DNA of 40,252 bases, taken from NCBI GenBank assembly GCA_045612365.1, contig JAZKYY010000006.1:1-40252 (forward strand), in the 5' to 3' direction. Origin of the DNA: RGIG9608 sp045612365. GTDB lineage: Bacteria > Bacteroidota > Bacteroidia > Bacteroidales > Paludibacteraceae. The translations under genes were made by a program, and so were the position numbers. The notes below the pieces were generated by a model. The model saw nothing but the letters and a program-made list of their open reading frames with translations, had not been told where the DNA came from and did not search any database. Of this stretch, positions 35,649 through 40,252 are shown one piece after another. Every line of letters begins with the position of its first letter. Positions within the stretch are counted from its first letter, which is position 1.

Positions 35649-36044
35649 TTAATCAACGTTTTTTGCCATTTCTTTTGCTTTTTCGAAAAAGCGTTCCTTT
35701 TTTACCACAAAACGCTTATGAATAGCTCGTCCAACAAGGTTCTGTTTTGCATCGGTAACTTTCACTTCAAAAGTTATTTCTCTACCGTTTTGCTCTGTAG
35801 CTATTGAGTGACAAATGAGATTTTCTCCCACCACAGATGCTTTGAGGTGATCGGCCTGAATAAATGTTCCAACTGTGGTTTCTTCCTCATTGAGATCTCC
35901 TTCAATGGAACGCATAGCTGTATTTTCCATCAATGCAATCATTGCTGGAGTAGCAAAAACTTCGATTGAACCTGACCCCATTTGTAAGGCAGTTTGGCTC
36001 TCTTGCACACATATTTGTTGCGAAAATTCTGTTCCTATAATCAT
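35649..36044 (-). CDS. FlK-like (fluoroacetyl-CoA thioesterase-type) hotdog thioesterase
   Basis: 131 residues from the ATG at 36044. The longer start at 36095 adds an unrelated MSFFHSLIVFLQ leader that would overlap the promoter box. The hotdog fold is seen in ATPAMIALMENTAMRSI, then TVGTFIQADHLKAS, and a C-terminal strand set (ITFEVKVTDAKQNLVGRAIHKRF). This group contains the fluoroacetyl-CoA thioesterase FlK, whose Thr/Glu/His active-site positions appear to be served here by Thr (ATP), Glu (ALMENT) and His (IQADHLKAS). In Bacteroidota such genes probably hydrolyse small toxic or metabolic acyl-CoAs; the true substrate is unknown. It is divergent from the 7TM-HD gene. Confidence 0.85.
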   Translation of the reverse strand: MIIGTEFSQQICVQESQTALQMGSGSIEVFATPAMIALMENTAMRSIEGDLNEEETTVGTFIQADHLKASVVGENLICHSIATEQNGREITFEVKVTDAKQNLVGRAIHKRFVVKKERFFEKAKEMAKNVD

Positions 36045-36062
36045 CTTTTCTTTCGTTTCTTG

Positions 36063-36070
36063 CAAAAATA
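36063..36070 (-). promoter_or_regulatory. Probable -7 promoter box for the thioesterase gene
   Basis: TATTTTTG on the - strand fits TAnnTTTG, 18 bases upstream of the ATG at 36044, and would exclude the longer start at 36095. Confidence 0.4.
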
Positions 36071-36114
36071 CGATTAAGGAATGAAAAAAGGACATTTTTT
36101 TGAAAGATTGTTTT

Positions 36115-36122
36115 TACCTTTG
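36115..36122 (+). promoter_or_regulatory. Probable -7 promoter box for the 7TM-HD gene
   Basis: TACCTTTG matches TAnnTTTG, 30 bases before the ATG at 36153. No convincing -33 box. Confidence 0.45.
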
Positions 36123-36152
36123 AAAGGTAGTTTTCTATAACCAAAAAAAGCA

Positions 36153-38183
36153 ATGAAACTGAACATTACAAAAAAGACCATACATTATGCCGTTTTTGTT
36201 GGGATATTTTTGCTCTCTGCAATTGCGGTACTATTCCTTTTACCAAAAAGTGAGCAATCTTCCTTAGACTTTCAGATTGGCAAGCCTTGGAAGTATAACG
36301 ATGTCAAAGCAGAATTCGACTTCCCTATTCAGAAATCTGATAAGCAGATAAGTGCTGAGCAAGACAGCATCTTGAAAGAGTGTTATTCTTATTACAAGAT
36401 TGACAAAACTCAACTTGATGTTCAGAAAAAGGCACTAAATAGTTCTGTAAAATTTTCAGAATTAGACAAAACAAAAATTGCGAGCGTGTTAGAAAAAATT
36501 TATGCTCGTGGCGTGGTGACAGTGGAAGAACTTGGCAAAGCAGGCGATGCCGAAAAAATCTACATCGTAGATCAAAACCGTACCTACATTGTCACAACAG
36601 AGGAGGTTTTCACACTTCGTACAGCTTATGAATTTGCTCAAAATGAACTTTTCTCACTTCTTAGTTGGGGTATCATTCGTGGAGAAATTGCTAACCTTAT
36701 ACTTCCAAACCTAACTTACGATGAAGCTATGACGCTCAAAATGCGCCAAGAAAAGTTCAACAAAATACTTCCAACATATGGTTTGGTACAATCGGGCGAG
36801 AAAATCATTGGTAATGGCGACCTCGTAACTGAAGAAAAATACCAAATACTACTTTCGCTACAGCATCTCACAAAAAAACAAACCAAACTAGCCAATCAAA
36901 ACCTATTCATGTTCATCGGCGAAGGGTTATTTATTACTTGTGTATTGCTTTCATTAGCACTCTACTTACTTTTATTCCGCCCACGTATGGCCGCTTCACG
37001 TAAGGATACTATTTTCATCATGCTTATGGTACTTCTTATGGTGAGCATTGCATCACTTACTACACGACTTACTACCGTTAGTATCTTTATCATACCATTT
37101 GCCATACAGCCCATTATTGTACGCATATTTTTCGACTCGCGAACAGCACTTTTCACACATATTATTACTATTCTGCTAGTAGCATATATGGCAGTAGAAC
37201 CATTTAAGTTCGTGGTGATTCAAGTAGTTATAGGAATGTTGGCAGTGGCTTCGCTCAAAGACCTCACCCAACGCTCTCAACTTGTACGTACAGCAAGTAT
37301 CATTTTTCTTGCTTATGCCTTTATGTATACTTCTATCGAGTTGATGTCACATGGAACTTTTTCCGATCTTGATATGAAAATGTATTTGGTTTTTGCCTTT
37401 AATGCATTGCTACTACTTTTTGCTTATGTGCTGATTTATATTTTCGAAAAATTGTTTGGATTTTTGTCAGACATTACGCTGGTGGAACTATCCAACGTGA
37501 ACAACAAACTGCTGCAACAGTTCTCGGAGAAAGTACCAGGCACGTTTCAGCATTCGCTTCAGGTGTCGAACCTTGCGACCGAGGCAGCTAAAAAAATCAA
37601 TGCGAATGTGCTTTTGGTAAGAACAGGAGCTCTCTATCACGACATTGGTAAAATGGTAAATCCATATTATTTTACCGAAAATCAGAGCAACGGCATAAGT
37701 CCTCTCATGGATATGGACTTTGAAGATGCAGCCAAAGTGGTAATCAACCACGTGGAAGAGGGAATAAAAATAGCTGAAAAACATAATCTTCCTCAGCAAG
37801 TAATTGACTTCATCCGTACCCATCATGGACGAAACAAAGTACAATACTTCTACAACTCATTCCGAAACAAATATCCAGATAAAGAAATTGTGGAGGAAAA
37901 CTTTTCTTACAAAGGTCCCCTTCCTCTTACTAAGGAGACAGCCGTGCTGATGATGGTTGATGCAGTAGAGGCAGCCACAAAAAGTTTAAAGGATCATTCG
38001 GAAGAAGCAATAAGCGAGATGGTAGAACGCATCATTGACGCACAAATTGCCTCTGGTGCATTCAAAAATGCACCTATTACGTTCAAAAATGTTGAAGAGG
38101 TAAAAGAAGTTCTTAAATCGAAACTGAAGAGTATTTATCACGTCAGAATAAGTTATCCTACGCTAAATGTTGATAAAAAATAG
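36153..38183 (+). CDS. 7TM-HD protein, PgpH-like c-di-AMP phosphodiesterase family
   Basis: 676 residues. A first membrane helix (~11-30) is followed by a large extracytoplasmic domain (~31-245), then a cluster of about seven helices (~248-440), and a cytoplasmic HD domain (~455-650). Metal ligands include His467 in TFQHSLQVSN, the HD pair in LYHDIGKM (~495-496), the HHG motif near 556-558 (RTHHGRN) and an Asp in MMVDAVEAA. PgpH-type enzymes hydrolyse the second messenger c-di-AMP, which controls osmotic balance and potassium uptake. The catalytic motifs look intact. The gene is expressed from its own -7 box, divergent from the thioesterase. Confidence 0.92.
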   Translation: MKLNITKKTIHYAVFVGIFLLSAIAVLFLLPKSEQSSLDFQIGKPWKYNDVKAEFDFPIQKSDKQISAEQDSILKECYSYYKIDKTQLDVQKKALNSSVKFSELDKTKIASVLEKIYARGVVTVEELGKAGDAEKIYIVDQNRTYIVTTEEVFTLRTAYEFAQNELFSLLSWGIIRGEIANLILPNLTYDEAMTLKMRQEKFNKILPTYGLVQSGEKIIGNGDLVTEEKYQILLSLQHLTKKQTKLANQNLFMFIGEGLFITCVLLSLALYLLLFRPRMAASRKDTIFIMLMVLLMVSIASLTTRLTTVSIFIIPFAIQPIIVRIFFDSRTALFTHIITILLVAYMAVEPFKFVVIQVVIGMLAVASLKDLTQRSQLVRTASIIFLAYAFMYTSIELMSHGTFSDLDMKMYLVFAFNALLLLFAYVLIYIFEKLFGFLSDITLVELSNVNNKLLQQFSEKVPGTFQHSLQVSNLATEAAKKINANVLLVRTGALYHDIGKMVNPYYFTENQSNGISPLMDMDFEDAAKVVINHVEEGIKIAEKHNLPQQVIDFIRTHHGRNKVQYFYNSFRNKYPDKEIVEENFSYKGPLPLTKETAVLMMVDAVEAATKSLKDHSEEAISEMVERIIDAQIASGAFKNAPITFKNVEEVKEVLKSKLKSIYHVRISYPTLNVDKK

Positions 38184-38215
38184 GTAAAAATCATTTCTAC
38201 GTATAAAAGAAAAAG

Positions 38216-38223
38216 TAATTTTG
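38216..38223 (+). promoter_or_regulatory. Probable -7 promoter box for the small outer-membrane protein gene
   Basis: TAATTTTG matches TAnnTTTG, 37 bases before the ATG; a partial -33 (TTTC) sits 18 bases upstream. Confidence 0.5.
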
Positions 38224-38260
38224 CGCTGTTGTATTATAGTTTAATTTAATCACTTAAAAA

Positions 38261-38764
38261 ATGAAAAAACAAGTTAAAATTTTCGGTTTTATTGTGGCAT
38301 TTTTGTCAATTGCCGCATTAGTAGAAGCACAACCACGTGCAGTAGGTTTGAACCTTGGTTATGGTGCAAGTATCTCTTACCAACACAATCTAGGAGAAGC
38401 AAATTTCTTGGACGTGGCTGTTGATATTCCAAACTTCTCTGGTATTGGAGCTCATGTTACTTACGATTGGGTAGACCCTTTTGGAACTAAAGTGCCATGG
38501 AACAACAAAGGATCTTGGAACTGGTATCTTGGAGTTGGTGCAGCTGGCGGTTTCTACAATTTATTTGCAGACCTTGGTCAATATAAAGGTGGATATGTTG
38601 GGGTTGCTGGTCATGTAGGTATTGCTTATGATTTTTGGTTCCCACTTCAACTTTCTTTTGATTGGCGTCCAAACTTTGGTGTAGGTTTTTGGGAAGAAGG
38701 TCTTGACTTTAATATGGGAGGTCTTTATAATGGCATCACACTAGGTGTTCGCTATAAATTCTAA
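38261..38764 (+). CDS. Small outer-membrane beta-barrel-like protein
   Basis: 167 residues with a signal peptide (MKKQVKIFGFIVAFLSIAALVEA, cleaved near AQP). The mature part is rich in Gly and aromatics in alternating strands (GLNLGYGASISYQHN, WNWYLGVGAAGGFYN, ITLGVRYKF) and ends in Phe, a common outer-membrane insertion signal. It is probably a small barrel of about eight strands. No close family is recognised. It has its own promoter and terminator, so it is monocistronic. Confidence 0.75.
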   Translation: MKKQVKIFGFIVAFLSIAALVEAQPRAVGLNLGYGASISYQHNLGEANFLDVAVDIPNFSGIGAHVTYDWVDPFGTKVPWNNKGSWNWYLGVGAAGGFYNLFADLGQYKGGYVGVAGHVGIAYDFWFPLQLSFDWRPNFGVGFWEEGLDFNMGGLYNGITLGVRYKF

Positions 38765-38790
38765 AAAGTCCTTAAATAAATTTATACAAT

Positions 38791-38820
38791 CGCTCTTCCG
38801 ATAAGGGAGAGCGTTTTTTT
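38791..38820 (+). terminator. Rho-independent terminator of the small outer-membrane protein gene
   Basis: CGCTCTTCC (38791-38799) and GGGAGAGCG (38805-38813) form a 9-bp stem with one G-U pair and a 5-base loop. T7 follows. Confidence 0.92.
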
Positions 38821-38846
38821 CGTTTATATAAGCAAGACACAATAAA

Positions 38847-38874
38847 AAAGAAGAGAGATTAATCTCTCTTCTTT
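38847..38874 (-). terminator. Palindromic terminator-like hairpin, - strand
   Basis: A perfect 28-base palindrome (AAAGAAGAGAGATT followed by its complement). On the - strand it is followed by a T run, so it can end a transcript coming from the small hypothetical gene at 38986-39333. Confidence 0.6.
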
Positions 38875-38975
38875 GCTGTGGTGGACTAGGAAATGAGTTC
38901 CATTTCTAAATGGCTCTATGTCTTCGCGTTAAAGAATCGCAACAAACGTAATCTCCCGCTATTGCTCCACCTCAG
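38875..38975 (-). other. 3' region of a - strand transcript, possible structured RNA
   Basis: Between the hypothetical gene's stop and the terminator, the - strand can fold. CTGAGGTGGA (near 38970) pairs with TCCACCACAG (near 38880) over nine pairs with one A-A mismatch, and CCATTT/AAATGG form an inner hairpin near 38904-38917. It may be an untranslated 3' region or a small RNA; no known RNA family is recognised. Confidence 0.3.
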
Positions 38976-38985
38976 TTCGGAATCA

Positions 38986-39333
38986 CTAATCCTGTCTTCT
39001 GTTAAGATTGTTAAAGGCATCAATCAGCAAAGATATACCATCAATTACAGTCATTGTTCCGTGTTTGGCTATCTGCTGATGACACTCCTCAATTTGTCGT
39101 TGGCACTCGACAGCAAGATTATATTCTTCTATCGTATAAGAGCCTATAATCTGAGCTTTGGATACAATGTAATTACATATTTGAGATAACTCTACAATCA
39201 TAGAACGGAAACGGGCTATTTGCGCCACATTATATACCAAAGAAGCGCCACCAACAATCATTCTTGCCTTTTCATTCTTTATTGCCGTTAGCTTTGCTGC
39301 AATAAAAGCAACATCTATTACGGTATTATTCAT
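38986..39333 (-). CDS. Small hypothetical protein
   Basis: 115 residues, with no recognised family. The N-terminal third is alanine- and hydrophobic-rich (VIDVAFIAAKLTAIKNEKARMIVGG), the rest is helical with heptad-like spacing (YNLAVECQRQIEECHQQIAKHG), and the end (DGISLLIDAFNNLN) is amphipathic. No signal peptide or clear membrane span. Starting from the ATG at 39333 it fits a genuine small helical protein better than the opposite-strand frame covering the same bases. Its place next to a type I R-M remnant suggests an accessory gene. Function unknown. Confidence 0.5.
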   Translation of the reverse strand: MNNTVIDVAFIAAKLTAIKNEKARMIVGGASLVYNVAQIARFRSMIVELSQICNYIVSKAQIIGSYTIEEYNLAVECQRQIEECHQQIAKHGTMTVIDGISLLIDAFNNLNRRQD

Positions 39334-39430
39334 ACTCTAATCTAATTAGCAAATTAATCCACAAGTATAACCTATCATAAAATATAGAAAAAGTGCGGTT
39401 TTTACATATTATATGATATATTGAGCTAAG

Positions 39431-40252
39431 TTACTCATTGCTTATTAGACTATTTTTCAAAGCAATACCTTTTGCTGTCAAACGGTATTTCTGTTTTGGG
39501 TGATTAGGCTTATCTGGATATATCATTTCCACATACCCTTCAAGCATTGCTGGTTGAATAGTATGTCTTTTGAAATACCCTTTTGACTTATACACCTGCT
39601 TGTATAGTAACTTGTACACTTTCAAGATCTCATCAACAGACAAATCTCCATCTCCTATACTGTGTATCAATCTATTAACTTGGTCACTAACTTGATCACT
39701 AGGTGCTAACTGGGTGCCATCTTGCACACTTATAGGCAAAATAATACGAATAAAGTTATCTGTAAACTTAAAACAATCTTCACCATATGCTCGCAAAATA
39801 CGAGGAATGCCAGAACCCAACGACTCTACCAATTCCACATCGCGGTAGATGCGCATCAATTCCTTATTGCGTGGGATAGATATACCATTGAAGAACTCTT
39901 CTCTTGTGAGAGATTCAGGCAAACGACCTGCTGAGGTTATCTCAAGCCTATTGGGGATACGCTTCTCCAAGCCCTTTACCTCCAATTGATTTACTATGCG
40001 GATGATATTGTTCGCCTCGGCACTGAAATCTATTGGCTCAATAAAAAGGTCTGCTTTTGAGGCATCCTCGCGTTTTATCGAGAATCCTTCAGTTATCAGA
40101 CGATAGGTGTGCACATTATTCTCGTACAACGAACCACCCATATTGGCAGTTAGTCGTGCAATTACACTTTCCACCTCCAACGAAGTTATCCCTTGCTCGG
40201 CATAACGATCTCGAAGATATGCACGCAAATCATCGCGAAGCAAAACATCGCT
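39431..40252 (-). pseudogene. Chimeric frame: HsdR N-terminal fragment joined to AlbA/RecG-like regulator C-terminus (5' end outside window)
   Basis: The frame is open to the window edge, so the 5' end is missing. The first ~93 residues (DDLRAYLRDRYAEQ, SLYENNVHTYRLITEGF, ANNIIRIVNQLEVKG) match the N-terminal domain of type I restriction subunit HsdR. At about 39950-39975 the sequence switches to RLEITSAGRLPESLTREEF, the C-terminal half of AlbA_2/HATPase_c_4-type ATP-binding regulators (SIPRNKELM, VELVESLGSGIPRIL), ending in a winged-helix-like part (DKPNHPKQKYRLTAKG). HsdR lacks its helicase domains and the regulator lacks its N-terminal DNA-binding part, so an in-frame deletion of the genes between is the simplest explanation. 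Whether the product is stable or used is open. Confidence 0.7.

Noticed and set aside
38893..39189. 98-residue + strand frame overlapping the small hypothetical gene
   Set aside because: Its composition is less protein-like than the - strand frame, it reads across the terminator-proximal region, and it has no promoter box.

Overview
The window looks like a chromosomal segment of an anaerobic Bacteroidales (Bacteroidota) species. Signs of this are A+T-rich DNA, -7 promoter boxes of the Bacteroidota TAnnTTTG type, Por/type IX secretion tails on surface proteins, a desulfoferrodoxin-type superoxide reductase, and typical Bacteroidota forms of the M16 peptidase, DUF819 and 7TM-HD proteins. No rRNA, CRISPR array or complete insertion sequence is visible. 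The only tRNA is tRNA-Leu(UAG).

Region 1 (1-10850, all + strand) is accessory and the most unusual part. Nine closely spaced genes end at a strong hairpin terminator: two tandem KAP-family P-loop NTPases (the first cut by the window edge), a NaChBac-like voltage-gated cation channel split by a one-base frameshift in a T run, an unrecognised lipoprotein, a C15 pyroglutamyl-peptidase, a voltage-gated channel with a non-canonical pore and a large unrecognised C-terminal domain, a C26 gamma-glutamyl hydrolase-like amidotransferase, an M20/M42-type zinc peptidase, and a second channel of the same unusual kind. Three voltage-sensor channels, three enzymes acting on glutamyl/pyroglutamyl/peptide bonds, and KAP ATPases in one operon form a candidate undescribed system, possibly defence or signalling through membrane potential with a small peptide-like ligand. 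That function is inference.

Region 2 (10871-20425, - strand) holds an exported M16 zinc peptidase, an AGCS sodium:amino-acid symporter, superoxide reductase, a very large surface protein with two CotH-like domains, and a small secreted protein with a Por-like tail. A divergent multidomain sialidase (20581-24234, +) shares its InlB-type repeats and GEVED-like domain with the CotH protein, so the two appear to belong to one surface or host-glycan lifestyle module.

Region 3 (24571-32963, +) is a housekeeping run: Fur-family regulator, purA, YugP-like zinc peptidase, folA, DUF819 transporter-like protein, typA/bipA, a Sua5/YrdC protein overlapping bipA, and a ClC-CBS protein.

Region 4 (32975-35614) is a restriction-modification exchange site. 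Start and end fragments of an MmeI/YeeA-like methylase gene flank an intact two-gene type II-like R-M pair, next to tRNA-Leu. Region 5 (35649-38764) has an FlK-like thioesterase divergent from a PgpH-like 7TM-HD phosphodiesterase, then a small outer-membrane protein.

Region 6 (38847-40252, - strand) returns to accessory DNA: a small hypothetical gene and, at the edge, a chimeric reading frame joining an HsdR N-terminal fragment to the C-terminal half of an AlbA/RecG-like ATP-binding regulator. This suggests a collapsed type I R-M locus.
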